Source: QHWT01 sp963755695 (GTDB lineage: Bacteria > Acidobacteriota > Vicinamibacteria > Vicinamibacterales > 2-12-FULL-66-21). Taken from it: a stretch of DNA of 64,000 nt. The stretch is from positions 1,851,833 through 1,915,832 of the forward strand of contig CAVWLB010000008.1 in the NCBI GenBank assembly GCA_963755695.1. The letters run 5' to 3'. The translations under genes and the position numbers were made by a program. Positions 1 to 9,534 of the stretch are shown piece by piece. Numbering within the stretch: position 1 is the first letter of the stretch; each line of letters begins with the position of its first letter. The notes below the pieces were generated by a model. The model did not search any database and was not told the origin of the DNA. It saw only the letters and a list, made by a program, of their open reading frames with translations.

Positions 1-699
1 TACCGGTCGCAGAAGAACGTCAAGATTCGCGAGCGGGAGGCATTCGAGCTGAGGGTGCAGGCATCAGAGCTTGCGCAGCAGCTCGCAACGGCGCAGCTGA
101 GCGCTCTCAAGATGCAGCTGCAGCCGCACTTTCTCTTCAACACGCTCGGCGCCATCGTCGTGTTGATCCAGCAACGGAAAACCGCGCAGGCCGAAGCGAT
201 GGTCGCGAGGCTCAGCGATCTCCTCCGTCTCACGCTCGAAGACGTGGAGGCGCAGGAAGTGCCGCTCTGGCGCGAACTAGAGTTCCTGCGGCTGTACCTG
301 TCGATCGAGCAGGTCCGGTTCGAGGACCGGCTGAAGGTGCGCATTGTGCCGGCTCCCCAGCTCTCCGACATGCTCGTACCGCATATGGTGCTGCAGCCGA
401 TCGTCGAGAACGCCGTCCGCCATGGTCTCGGTCAGAGCGAGGATGCGGTGACGATCGAAGTGGAGGCAACCAGCGCGAACGGTACGCTCGCGCTCGTCGT
501 GTCGGACGACGGGCCAGGGATACGGTCGCCCAGGCCTGATCACACCGGAATCGGGCTGACCAACACAAGGACCCGCCTGGCGCGGCTGTACGGCGATAGC
601 GCGCGTCTCGCCGTCGAGCAGGCGGTGGGTCGAGGCGTGCGCGTCACGATCACATTGCCGATCCGGACGCTTCCACCCGAGGGCGGGCAATGGGATTGA
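1..699 (+). CDS. LytS/YehU-type sensor histidine kinase, C-terminal part (5' end outside window)
   Basis: The frame is open from base 1, so the start and any sensor or membrane segments lie upstream of the window. The visible 232 codons carry a His_kinase domain (PF06580 type) with the phospho-acceptor motif QPHFLFNTL. A HATPase domain follows, with VENAVRHGL (N box), DDGPG (G1) and GIGLTNTRTRL (G2). Kinases of this family phosphorylate a LytTR response regulator, and one follows directly: the stop codon overlaps the next ATG, so the two are translationally coupled. The ligand cannot be judged because the sensor part is missing. Confidence 0.93.
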   Translation, partial: YRSQKNVKIREREAFELRVQASELAQQLATAQLSALKMQLQPHFLFNTLGAIVVLIQQRKTAQAEAMVARLSDLLRLTLEDVEAQEVPLWRELEFLRLYLSIEQVRFEDRLKVRIVPAPQLSDMLVPHMVLQPIVENAVRHGLGQSEDAVTIEVEATSANGTLALVVSDDGPGIRSPRPDHTGIGLTNTRTRLARLYGDSARLAVEQAVGRGVRVTITLPIRTLPPEGGQWD

Positions 700-1457
700 G
701 AGTTCTCGCCGTGGACGATGAGCCGCTCGCGCGCGAGGGGTTGAAGCTCCTGCTCGGCCGTCAGCCGCAGGTCGAGTCCATCTCGGAAGCGCGAAACGGA
801 CGAGAGGCGGTCGCCCTCATTCGCGAGCAGAAGCCGGACCTGGTCCTGCTCGACGTGCAGATGCCGCGAATCGACGGCTTTGCGGTCGTCCACGCCATTG
901 GAGCGGAGCGCATGCCACCGGTGATCTTCGTGACCGCGCACGACCAGTATGCGATCCGGGCGTTCGAGATCGCGGCGATCGACTATCTGCTCAAGCCGGT
1001 CACGGAGGAGCGCTTTGCGCTCGCGTTCAAGCGAGCCATCGGCAGGCTGCACAGCGTGTCGCGCGAGGAGGGGACGCGACAAGTGCTGGCGATGCTCGAT
1101 GCCGTCGCGAATCCGCCGCGGCAGCTCGAGCGATTCGCGGTTCGATCCGGCGAGCGCACCATCTTCGTGCCAGTCGACGAGGTGGATTGGATCGAAGCGT
1201 TCCAGAACTACGTCCGACTGCACGCGGGCGTGGCCACCCACCTCCTGCACGTGCCCATGAACACCATCGAGGCGGTGCTCGATTCCGACCGCTTCCTGCG
1301 CATCCATCGATCGCACATCGTGAACGTCCGGCGCATCGCGCAGCTGTGGTCGATCGCGCACGGGCAGTTTGTGATCGAGCTCAGGTCGGGGCACCGCCTG
1401 CAATCGGGGCGCACCTACGGCGAGCGGATCCGCCGCGCGCTTTCGAACCCGTTCTGA
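690..1457 (+). CDS. LytTR-family response regulator
   Basis: The 255-residue protein has an N-terminal receiver domain with acidic pair DDE near residue 9, phospho-acceptor Asp in LLDVQMP, Thr in FVTAHD and Lys in LLKPV. A C-terminal LytTR DNA-binding domain follows (about 150-250), with the typical DEVDWIEAFQNYV and RFLRIHRSHIVN stretches. It is the cognate regulator of the upstream LytS-type kinase: the ATG lies 10 bases before that gene's stop. LytTR proteins bind short direct repeats in promoters; no target site was identified here. Confidence 0.95.
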   Translation: MGLRVLAVDDEPLAREGLKLLLGRQPQVESISEARNGREAVALIREQKPDLVLLDVQMPRIDGFAVVHAIGAERMPPVIFVTAHDQYAIRAFEIAAIDYLLKPVTEERFALAFKRAIGRLHSVSREEGTRQVLAMLDAVANPPRQLERFAVRSGERTIFVPVDEVDWIEAFQNYVRLHAGVATHLLHVPMNTIEAVLDSDRFLRIHRSHIVNVRRIAQLWSIAHGQFVIELRSGHRLQSGRTYGERIRRALSNPF

Positions 1458-1540
1458 TTTGGTCTGTTACGTCGCTGCGGTGATCTGGCGATGGGCCGGT
1501 TCGTAATCGGTCAGCAGTAGTGGAGCTGTGACGCGCTCGC

Positions 1541-1573
1541 GATCCTGGGCTCCGCCTGAGCGGGCCCAGGATC
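1541..1573. terminator. Perfect 10-bp stem between convergent genes
   Basis: GATCCTGGGC at 1541-1550 pairs perfectly with GCCCAGGATC at 1564-1573 across a 13-nt loop. It lies between the end of the plus-strand LytTR gene (1457) and the end of the minus-strand gene at 1595, where a shared bidirectional terminator would sit. There is no T tract, so intrinsic termination is not assured. Confidence 0.5.
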
Positions 1574-1594
1574 ATGGACGTGGGACGGTGGTGG

Positions 1595-2453
1595 CTACTT
1601 GAAGAACGCGCCGCTGCGCTCGTGGCCCATCACGGCCCCGACGAGGCGCGCGGGATTTGCCGGTTCCGACGTGAACGAAAACCCAGACGAGGGGTTGAAC
1701 GCCGACCACTCGATCGTCGAACCCGTCGCAAAAAAATCTCCTTCGAAATTCATCGCCTCGTTACGAACGTGCTGGTGGTCGAGAATCCCACTCCATTCCA
1801 CGGCGAAGGTGATGTCAGCGAGCTGTGGGAAGCCGGCAGGAAAGATCTTGGTGAGAGAGCTTTGTATGTCGTGATCATCGAACGTTTCGAGGGCAAGCGT
1901 GAACGACGCCTGGCCCTTCCCCAAGGCAATCGTGACGCTGTCGTGCGGCACCGGAATCGTCCAGAACAGACCATTCGGAGCGATGTGAGGGTTGTAGTCG
2001 TGAACCTGATTCGATCCAACTGGACCGTTGAACACGTCCAGTCAGATGAAGCCAAAGGACGCGTTGTAATGCTTCCCGTCAACCGCGATGTACTCCCCCA
2101 CCATAAAGCCCATATCCGCCTGGAAGGTGGGTGAGGCGAGGCCCGTGCCCACGCCGACTCCTTGTATGCGATTGAGTCCCACGAACCCATTGAAGTCGGT
2201 GATCTGGGAGGGATCGGTGATATTCGGCAGCGGTGTGCCGGTTGGGCCAACGGGGAAATGGTGGATGAGGATTCCAAACGGTGAGACACCGCCGGGAATG
2301 GGGCTTGGGTGCCGCGTTGAAGTGCGGGTTCCCTTTCGCGTATGCCGTCGACGCGCCAGCGCCCAAGGCCAGCCCTACGGTCGCACCGACAAACTGCCGA
2401 CGGGACAGGGACCGATGGTGAAGTGGGCAACGAACAGATGACTCAGGGTTCAT
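1595..2453 (-). pseudogene. Tat-secreted protein of unknown function, broken by a frameshift and an in-frame stop
   Basis: The ATG at 2453 has a good ribosome site (AAGGAG) and opens a Tat signal peptide (SRRQFVGATVGLALGAGAS, ending TAYA). After KGNPHFNAAPKP the frame is lost at a run of four C (about 2299). Reading one base over continues sensibly (PIPGGVSPFGILIHHF) to an in-frame TGA at 2042-2044, then on to the stop at 1595. The last 146 codons form an uninterrupted ORF. The whole would be about 285 residues. I do not recognise the family. Either the gene is a pseudogene or the sequence has two errors. Confidence 0.72.
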
Positions 2454-2651
2454 AACGTCACTCCTTCAAGGTGCAAAGATGCCGATGACGAGACCCTGTC
2501 GTTCGTTTGTTTCTAGTGCGCACCTCCTTCCGTGAATTGAAAAGGCGACCGTAGCACCCTGTCTGTAGGGAGTCAAGAGTTGTGCGCGTTACTGTCAAAG
2601 CGAAATAGAAATGTCCCGAGAGTTGTGTCTCCTGTCGTGGAGCACGCGATC

Positions 2652-5119
2652 TCAGCCGCGTAAGGCATGCGCGGGATCAGCCTGCAGGACACGGCGTACC
2701 GGCAGATAGCTGGCAATTAACGCAATACCCACCAGCATCAAGGCAGCAGCTACGTAGCTAATGAGCTCTGTCGATGCAATGCCAAAGAGGAGCGAATCTA
2801 CGATTCGTTTCAGAGCCAACGCACCCAGGGTCCCGAATACCACGCCAACCAGAATCGGGCCTGCTGCCTGCCTCAGGAACAGTCGGATGATGTCGGAGCC
2901 AGTCGCCCCAAGTGCCATGCGAATCCCGATTTCTCGTATCTCGATGCAACACCGAAAGCAAACACGCCGAATACACCGAGGCCCGACAGCAGAAGCGCAG
3001 CAACGGCAAAGGCAGAAATGGCGAAGGCGCTGAAGCGGGAAGTGCGCAAGGAATCGCCGACGATGTCATCGAGCATGCGGACGTTCGCTGTACTTAGATC
3101 GGCGCTGACGTCCCGCAGTTCTCGGCGGAGGATCGGCATTATCTGGTCGGTGGGAAGGGTGTTACGGATCAGAAGTGTCATCACGAACGATGGATCCTCA
3201 AGGTACGGGACGTAAACCTCCGCCGGCGGACCGCTCCTGATCGATTCAGAACGGACATCGCGAACGATGCCGACGACTTGCCGACGGCTGACCGCCCGAG
3301 CATCGAAGCTCGTGGAGAGGAACTGGCCGATCGCGCTTTCCGATGGCCAGAACCTCTTGGCAGTCGTTTCGTTGACGATCACCGCGCCTTGCCGAGGCAC
3401 TGCGGCCTTCAGATCCGGCAGGCGTGCGAGATCGCTCATATCTTCGTTCGTGAAGTCCCGTCCTTGAATGAGGGTCATCCCCATGGTTCGGAAGTAGTCC
3501 GGGCTGACGCGATGGTACAGGGCTTGTCGCGGGCGAGACTCACCGGACAACGTAACGTCGGTCATCATCAGGTTGCCTGCGAGGGGCAGATCACTCGTCG
3601 CTGCTGCGCCGAGTACTCCCGGGAGCCTCCGCACTCGTTCCAACGCTTCGCTCGCCTGCGAGGCGAGGAGTTGCCAGCGGTTGGGCGCGAGTGTTCGGTA
3701 GATCGGTACCCGCGTTTCCACACTGATGACGTGTTCCGGATTGAAGCCAAGATCGACTGCCCTGAGGCGAACGAATGTCTGAGCGAAGAGCATCGCCCCC
3801 ACCAGCAGCACCAGGCAGACGGCGAGCTGGGCGGCAAGGACCAGTCGCTGGAAACGGAGATCGACTCCGGACTGTGTCGCGCGCGCTCCATCCGCGCCAA
3901 AAGCGCCCTGCAATTCCGTTCTCGAATGCCGCAGTGCTGGCATCAGGCCCGTGACGATGACCGCGAGAAATGCGACGACCGCAGAGAACGCGACGGTGAT
4001 CAAATTGACCTGCGCAGTCGCGACGCGCGGCACGTTCTCGCCGGCGAGCTGAACCAGCACGGGCAGCAGCAATTGTGCAAACGCCAAGCCGGCAGTGGCG
4101 CCCAGGGCAGCAAGAACGATGGTCTCGGCCAGAAGCAGCCGAAGAAGTCTCGTTCGACCCGCCCCCAGCGCTGCGCGTACGGCCAGTTCTCCGCGACGGC
4201 TGATGCCGCGAGCAAGCAGCAAGTTGGAAACGTTGGCACAGCCAACGAGCAGCACGAACGACACCGCGGCGAACAGCGTCACAAGTGCCAGCCGATAATC
4301 ACCGACGACCGATTCATGCAGCGGCAGCACGGCAACCGTCCACCCTGAATTGCTGGCCGGGTACTCGCGTGCGAGTGAGTCGGCAATGGACTGCAGCTGC
4401 GAGCGAGCCGTCGCCCCGTTAACGTCGGCACGCAACCGGCCGACAGCGCCAAACGTGCGCACGTCGCGGCCTGCAGCTCCTTCTCTCGCAGCGTCGATTG
4501 GAGTCCAGAGGTCAGTTTCTTCGGGAAAGGAGAACCCGGGAGGCATGATGCCGACGACAACACTTCCAGCGGCCCCCTCGATCCGAACAGGACGACCGAT
4601 AGCTCCGGGATCTCCGCCGAATACACGCTGCCAGAGCGCGTGGCTGACGATGACTTCTTTAGCGTCGAGGGGCCCTGTCCTTTCTGGCACCAGTCCAAAC
4701 TGTCGGCCGGCGGTAGGCTGAACACCGAGCAGATCGAAGAGATTCGGCGTAACCTGCGCCTGCTTCGCTTGGATCGACGCCTCACCTACGCCCAAAACGG
4801 TTGGGTCGGTGGGCACGCCGAACAGAGCCAGATCCTCGAAGACACGAGAACGAGCCCGCCAGTCATTGAAGTTGGCGCCGGCGACAGGCGCACGCTCGTT
4901 GCCTTCCGAGGGGTTCGCCTCCCAAATGCGGACCAGTCGGGTCGGATCGCGGTAGGGCAGCGGCCGGATTAGCACGGCATCGATGATGCTGAAGATCGCG
5001 CCGCTGGCGCCGATGCCAAGGGCGAGCGTCGCGACTGCCGTCCCGGCAAACCCGGGGGAGCGTCGCAGTGAGCGAAAGGCGGCGAGGAGGTCGGCCCACA
5101 TCCCGGTAAACGATAGCAT
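2652..5119 (-). pseudogene. ADOP/MacB-type FtsX permease, one-base frameshift near the C-terminus
   Basis: Residues 1-740 read as an acidobacterial duplicated orphan permease: a first membrane helix after RSLRRSPGF with ALGIGASGAIFSIIDAVLIRPLPY, a MacB_PCD periplasmic domain, three helices around LLVGCANVSNLLLARG, a second MacB_PCD domain, then the last FtsX block. At about 2935 the frame shifts by one base. The main frame ends after FGVASRY, while the next frame continues as REIGIRMALGATGSDIIRLFLRQ and two more helices to ADPAHALRG at 2652. The full protein would be about 820 residues, the usual ADOP length. The substrate is unknown and no ATPase gene is adjacent. No PadR gene adjoins this copy. 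Confidence 0.85.
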
Positions 5120-5155
5120 CGTCCGATCGATGTTTTGGCGCCGATCGTGGCGTCC

Positions 5156-5320
5156 TCATCGCAGGTGACGCTTCGCGAAAGCGAAACCCAATCCGGATTT
5201 GAGATACCGTTCGAAAGCCAGAGCGCGTGGCCGTCCGCGAACTGAACGATCACGTCGATATCCCACGGTCTGCCATTCCTGTGTTACTGCCACTCGCGGC
5301 GGAGGTGCTGCAACGCATCC
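5156..5320 (-). pseudogene. Degraded GIY-YIG nuclease C-terminus
   Basis: On the minus strand one frame reads RPWDIDVIVQFADG, and the next frame continues ALAFERYLKSGLGFAFAKRHLR followed by TGA at 5158-5156. This is the conserved C-terminal half of small single-domain GIY-YIG proteins (UPF0213 type). The N-terminal GIY-YIG part is not visible and the segment is interrupted by at least one frameshift and a stop. It lies between the ADOP permease start and the sigma-factor gene. A second remnant of the same family lies at 53.9-54.2 kb. Confidence 0.6.
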
Positions 5321-5365
5321 GGGGGGAGCTCTGTTACCATACTGGCACCTATCCCTTGGACATCA

Positions 5366-5938
5366 ATGGCTGAACCCCAGTCAGGGGACGTGACGACGCT
5401 GCTGCAGCGGTGGCAGAACGGGGACGCCACTGCGCTCGATCGCCTGATTGAGGCAGTCCACGAGGAGCTCACGCGGGTCGCTCGTGGCCTGATGCGCGGG
5501 GAACGCGCCGACCACACTTTGCAGACCACCGGTCTCATCGACGAAGCCTATCTTCGACTCGTCGATCAGCAGCGCGCGAACTGGCATAACCGGAACCATT
5601 TCTTTGCCGTTGCGGCTCAGATCATGCGCCGCATTCTCGTCGACTACGCGCGGTCGCGCGGCTACGCCAAGCGCGGCGGGCGTGCCGTGCACGTCTCGCT
5701 GGACGACGTTGCGGTCGTCGGTCCGGAACCCTCGCCCGACGTGGTGGCGCTGGACGAAGCCCTTTCGCGGTTGGCCATCGAAGATCCGCGGAAGGCACGC
5801 GTCGTCGAACTGCGCTACTTCGGAGGGCTCACCGTCGAAGAGATCAGTGGTCTCCTCGGCATCGCACCGATCACGGTGATGCGAGACTGGAGCTTCGCGC
5901 GCGCCTGGCTGCGGCGAGCGATAGAGCATGGGGACTGA
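5366..5938 (+). CDS. ECF-type RNA polymerase sigma factor (TIGR02999-like)
   Basis: The 190-residue protein has region 2 (ALDRLIEAVHEELTRVARGLM, then FFAVAAQIMRRILVDYARSR) and region 4 (ELRYFGGLTVEEISGLLGIAPITVMRDWSFARAWLRRAI, an HTH). The HTLQTTGLIDEAYLRLVDQ stretch is characteristic of this acidobacterial and planctomycete ECF subgroup. The downstream Ser/Thr kinase gene overlaps it by 11 bases, so the two are translationally coupled. There is no anti-sigma gene; in this subgroup the linked kinase is thought to take part in control. Confidence 0.94.
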   Translation: MAEPQSGDVTTLLQRWQNGDATALDRLIEAVHEELTRVARGLMRGERADHTLQTTGLIDEAYLRLVDQQRANWHNRNHFFAVAAQIMRRILVDYARSRGYAKRGGRAVHVSLDDVAVVGPEPSPDVVALDEALSRLAIEDPRKARVVELRYFGGLTVEEISGLLGIAPITVMRDWSFARAWLRRAIEHGD

Positions 5939-8459
5939 AGATTTCCAGCGGCTGGAGCGCTTGTTTCACGAGGCGCTCGCCCGGCCGCCGGCCGAGCGCG
6001 CGGCGTTTCTGACCGCCGCGTGTGACGAAGCAACCACTCGCCAGGTCAGCGAATTACTACGGGCCCTCGAGGAGGACCCCGCATTCCTCAGCAAACCCTT
6101 GGTGAACCCGCTCGTCATGCTCGACGGCGGCGATCTTCCGGCTGGCACCCGCATCGGCGACTACGAGATCACGGTGCGCGCCGGTTCAGGGGGCATGGGG
6201 CACGTGTATCGAGCGAAGGACCTCGTGCTCCCGCGGGATGCGGCAGTCAAGGTCCTGCACGGCACGGCCAATGCCTCTGAGCACGACGGACTGTTGGCCG
6301 AGGCGCGGCACGCAGCCCGGCTCGCGCACCCGAACATCTGCACGGTTTACCAGGTGGTTCAGCACGAAGGGCGTCCGTGTTTGATCATGGAATTCATCCA
6401 GGGGCTGACGCTCGAGCAGCGACTTGCCGGCGGCCCGCTGCCATTCGCAGCGGCGCTGCGATATGCGGTCCAGATCGCGGACGCGCTGGTGCACGCACAC
6501 GAATCCGGCGTCATTCACGGTGACCTGAAGCCCGCAAACATCATGGTCAACAGCCACGGCCACGTGAAGGTGCTGGACTTCGGCGTGGCCCGGCTGATTC
6601 CCGGACGGTCGGCCGGCGAGTCGAGCACGTCCATCCTGAGACCTCCGGCTGCCGGCACGCTTCGTTATATGCCGCCCGAAGCGTTGCGCAACGAGCGTGT
6701 CGATGCGCCCGGCGATCTGTGGTCGTTCGGTATCGTCCTCTACGAGATGCTCGCTGGTGTTCCGCCGTTTTCCGCGCCGGCGGCCGGCGCGCTCCAGGCA
6801 TCGATTCTTCGTGACACGCCGCCGCCGTTGGATCCGGACGTTCCGCCGGCCTTTGAGGCGATCGTCCGGAAGTGCCTCGAGAAAGAAGTGATGTTGCGGT
6901 ACCAGTCGGCGCGCGAGCTGCGCGCCGCGCTCGACACCGCCGGCGCGTCGCTGGGCCGGCCGGCTTCCGCGGTGACAGCCGCGCGAGGCTGGATGCGGTG
7001 GATCGCCGCGGCGCTTCTCGCTGCCGTTCTCGGGACGCTCGGTTGGCTCTACGCCGAGCGGACGCCGCCACCGCGCGATCGCGTGGCCATCGCGGTACTG
7101 CCGCTCGAGAGCTTATCCGGGACGGAGGATGAGTACTTTGCAGACGGGATTACCGAGGTGCTCATCGGCGACCTCGCGCAGGTCCGCGCGATCCGGGTGA
7201 CCTCGCGGCAGTCGGCAAGTGCCTACCGGAAAACGTCGACGCCGCTGCGCGAGGTCGCGCGAACGCTGGGCGTCGACTACCTCGTGAAGGGTACGGTGAC
7301 GCGAGCAAGCGGCGACGTCCGAATTACCGCACAATTGCTCGATCCGTTCACGGACGAGCACCTCTGGAGCGACTCATTCACGCGGTCGGTCCAGGACGTT
7401 CTCACCCTGCAGAACGAAGTCGCCCGCGACATCGCACAGCAGGTCGCGGTCACGATCCGGCCCGATGAAGCACTCCGGTTATCCCAGACACGATCGGTCC
7501 GGCCGGAAGTGCTGAATGCCTACTTGAAAGGACGTTCGCTCTGGAACTCGCGCTCGCCGCGCGCCCTCGAGCAGGCAATTGACGCGTTCGAGACCGCGAT
7601 TCAGCTCGACCCGGGCCACGCGCAATCGTTCGCCGGACTGGCCGCCACCTACACGGTGCAGGCGAGCCTGGGGCTGGTCTCAGCCCGGCACGGGTATCCG
7701 CGTGCGCGTGACGCTGCAGCGACTGCTCTGCGGCTTGACGAGGGGCTGGCGGAACCGCACGCGGTGCTTGCCCGCGTGAAGTTCAATTACGAGTGGGACT
7801 GGGCTGGCGCCGAGCGGGAGTTCACGCGCGCCCTGCAGATCAATCCGAACTCCGCGACCGCGCGCCAGTGGTATTCGGCGGGCCTCGCGGCGCAGCGACG
7901 ATTGGACGAGGCGCTGCGCGAGGCGCGGCTCGCCCGCGAAAGCGATCCGCTTTCGGCAATCGCTCGATGGAATGTCGCGCGGACGTACTTTTTTAGAGGG
8001 GAGTTCGCGGACGCGCTCGCTGAAAACACTCGGGTAATCGAGCTGGATCCTGGGTTCCAGCTGGCACACCAGCTCGCGGCGAGAATTCACGCGCAGACGA
8101 ACGACTTCGACGACGCGCTTCGCTCGGTGGACTCGGTACCGCTGCCGTCGCGCACGTCAGACACGCTGGCCGTCCTCGCCTATATCCACGCCCGTCGCGG
8201 CGCGCGCCCGTCTGCGCTTGCGGCGCTCCGGCAGCTTCAGGCGGAGGAGGGGTCGCGCTACGTGTCGCCGTACGAACTCTCCAAGGTGGACGTGGCGCTG
8301 GGCGAGGAGGCGAAGGCGCTCGCGGAGCTGGAGCGCGCGGCTGACGACCGCGCGGCGCACGTGGTGTTCATGCTCATCGATCCCGAGCTGGCGCCACTGC
8401 GGAACGACCCGCGCTTCCGGACTGTTGCTGTCCGGGTTGGCTTGCACGACGTGCGCTGA
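5928..8459 (+). CDS. Membrane Ser/Thr protein kinase with TolB-like and TPR domains
   Basis: The 843-residue protein starts with a short helical region, then a Hanks-type kinase domain (about 78-335): glycine loop AGSGGMG, Lys108 in AAVKVL, catalytic loop HGDLKPANI near 197 and DFG at 217. The usual HRD arginine is Gly, so it is not an RD kinase. One membrane helix (about 357-376) separates it from a FlgO/TolB-like domain (VAIAVLPLESLSG to about 500). TPR repeats fill 510-835, with motifs such as ALEQAIDAFETAIQLDPGHA and AEREFTRALQINPNSATA. It is coupled to the ECF sigma factor upstream. The C-terminal half would lie outside the inner membrane and probably binds other proteins. Confidence 0.93.
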   Translation: MGTEDFQRLERLFHEALARPPAERAAFLTAACDEATTRQVSELLRALEEDPAFLSKPLVNPLVMLDGGDLPAGTRIGDYEITVRAGSGGMGHVYRAKDLVLPRDAAVKVLHGTANASEHDGLLAEARHAARLAHPNICTVYQVVQHEGRPCLIMEFIQGLTLEQRLAGGPLPFAAALRYAVQIADALVHAHESGVIHGDLKPANIMVNSHGHVKVLDFGVARLIPGRSAGESSTSILRPPAAGTLRYMPPEALRNERVDAPGDLWSFGIVLYEMLAGVPPFSAPAAGALQASILRDTPPPLDPDVPPAFEAIVRKCLEKEVMLRYQSARELRAALDTAGASLGRPASAVTAARGWMRWIAAALLAAVLGTLGWLYAERTPPPRDRVAIAVLPLESLSGTEDEYFADGITEVLIGDLAQVRAIRVTSRQSASAYRKTSTPLREVARTLGVDYLVKGTVTRASGDVRITAQLLDPFTDEHLWSDSFTRSVQDVLTLQNEVARDIAQQVAVTIRPDEALRLSQTRSVRPEVLNAYLKGRSLWNSRSPRALEQAIDAFETAIQLDPGHAQSFAGLAATYTVQASLGLVSARHGYPRARDAAATALRLDEGLAEPHAVLARVKFNYEWDWAGAEREFTRALQINPNSATARQWYSAGLAAQRRLDEALREARLARESDPLSAIARWNVARTYFFRGEFADALAENTRVIELDPGFQLAHQLAARIHAQTNDFDDALRSVDSVPLPSRTSDTLAVLAYIHARRGARPSALAALRQLQAEEGSRYVSPYELSKVDVALGEEAKALAELERAADDRAAHVVFMLIDPELAPLRNDPRFRTVAVRVGLHDVR

Positions 8460-8663
8460 CGGGCGGCACCGTGCTCGCTTTCTTTCGAACGTCTGCGCTG
8501 TCAGGTGCAGCGCGAAACAGTCGATCTGTGCCACGCTCTCGGCCTCTGTTCTCGACAGACCCGCACGCTCGGCGGTGAGCCTCGGTGCGACCGCGAAGTC
8601 CGCTCGAAGACCGGCCTCCGTGTAAAGGCGGGCGAGAAATGTCTCGATCGCGGAGCCGCTCAT
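8157..8663 (-). CDS. Small partner protein of the DUF692 enzyme; conserved part about 65 residues, 3' end uncertain
   Basis: The ATG at 8663 overlaps the stop of the DUF692 gene (ATGA), so the two are translationally coupled. The first 65 residues look like a real domain: AIETFLARLYTEAGLRADF, then AERAGLSRTEAESVAQIDCF and LTAQTFERKR, an all-helical pattern like short proteins found beside, or fused to, DUF692 enzymes. The frame then runs on antisense through the 3' end of the kinase gene to 8157 (168 codons in all). The natural stop is probably near 8465 and has been lost by mutation or frameshift. Its role is not known; by analogy with MbnC-type partners it could help the enzyme bind its substrate. 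Confidence 0.6.
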   Translation of the reverse strand: MSGSAIETFLARLYTEAGLRADFAVAPRLTAERAGLSRTEAESVAQIDCFALHLTAQTFERKRARCRPSAHVVQANPDSNSPEARVVPQWRQLGIDEHEHHVRRAVVSRALQLRERLRLLAQRHVHLGEFVRRHVARPLLRLKLPERRKRRRARAATGVDIGEDGQRV

Positions 8664-9532
8664 GATATCTGCGGCGCCGCGGCACGGCTCCGTCCTGCCG
8701 TCAGCGATTGCCTGGCACGGTCGAGTTCGGACAGGAGCTGCGCGAAGGGTGGGAAGTCGCCGTCACGCTCGAGGACGATTGTCAGTGGCTGCGGTGCAAG
8801 TTCGGCTACGAGCGACAGCAAGTCGAATACGTCGGCGGAGACCGGATGCCGATGGTCATCGATTCGCAACGCGCGGCCGGTGTCCGGGTCCGCAGCGTCC
8901 GTCCCTCCCGCGATGTGCACCGTGCTCACACGTTTCAATGGCAGCGCGCGGATGAACGTCTGGGCGTCGTAGCCGAGGTTCACCGCGTTCGTGCAGACGT
9001 TGTGCAGGTCGAGCAGCAACGGCGTGTCGGTGGCGGCGAGCACGTCGCACAGCCACGTCTGCTCATCGCAACTGCTTCCGGGCGGATCGAGCAGCGTGGC
9101 GACGTTTTCAAGAGCCGGTACCGATCCGATGATGTCGCGGGCGCGTCGCAGATTGTTCGCAAGCCCGTCCCTCACTGCCTCAGTTCTCGGCGGCGCCGCA
9201 AGATGGCCAAGCTCGATGCCGCCCGCGCGAACAAACGCGAGGTGTTCCGACCAGCTTTCCGGCCGCACATCGTCCACGAGGCGTGCCATCTGTTCGAGAC
9301 GCCAGTCTTCGACACGCGAGGCCGATGCCAGTCCCAGCGAGACGCCGTGCAGGGAGACGGGAATCTCACGCGCCAGCGTGCGAAGGAAATGACGGTCACC
9401 ATTCGTCGCGTGATGCGCCACCTCCGGAATCACTTCGAGGACGTCGACGGCATCGCGCGCCCGGACGATGTCCGCGGCGAGCTTCGGGTGCCAGGTCAAT
9501 CCGAATCGATCGTGCTGTCGATCAATGGTCAT
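8660..9532 (-). CDS. DUF692 / MNIO family (MbnB-like) multinuclear iron oxidase
   Basis: The TIM-barrel protein, about 290 residues, has the family motifs in order: FGLTWHPKLA, SLHGVSLGLAS, WSEHLAF, ALENVATLL, LLDLHNVCTNAVN, HIAGG, DDHRHPVSADVFDLL and TIVLERDGDFP. The His, Asp and Glu residues in these motifs supply the iron ligands in MbnB, TglH and relatives, which oxidatively modify cysteines of peptide substrates. I chose the ATG at 9532, which has a GGAGG site 6 bases upstream; the longer frame only adds a low-complexity Trp/Arg stretch read from the neighbour's Cys/Gly codons. It starts 2 bases after the membrane-protein gene and overlaps the small partner's ATG, so all three form an operon. 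Confidence 0.9.
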   Translation of the reverse strand: MTIDRQHDRFGLTWHPKLAADIVRARDAVDVLEVIPEVAHHATNGDRHFLRTLAREIPVSLHGVSLGLASASRVEDWRLEQMARLVDDVRPESWSEHLAFVRAGGIELGHLAAPPRTEAVRDGLANNLRRARDIIGSVPALENVATLLDPPGSSCDEQTWLCDVLAATDTPLLLDLHNVCTNAVNLGYDAQTFIRALPLKRVSTVHIAGGTDAADPDTGRALRIDDHRHPVSADVFDLLSLVAELAPQPLTIVLERDGDFPPFAQLLSELDRARQSLTAGRSRAAAPQIS

Positions 9533-9534
9533 GG

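Noticed and set aside
3278..4348. 356-codon plus-strand ORF opposite the first ADOP gene
   Set aside because: Antisense shadow of the permease with no recognisable domain.
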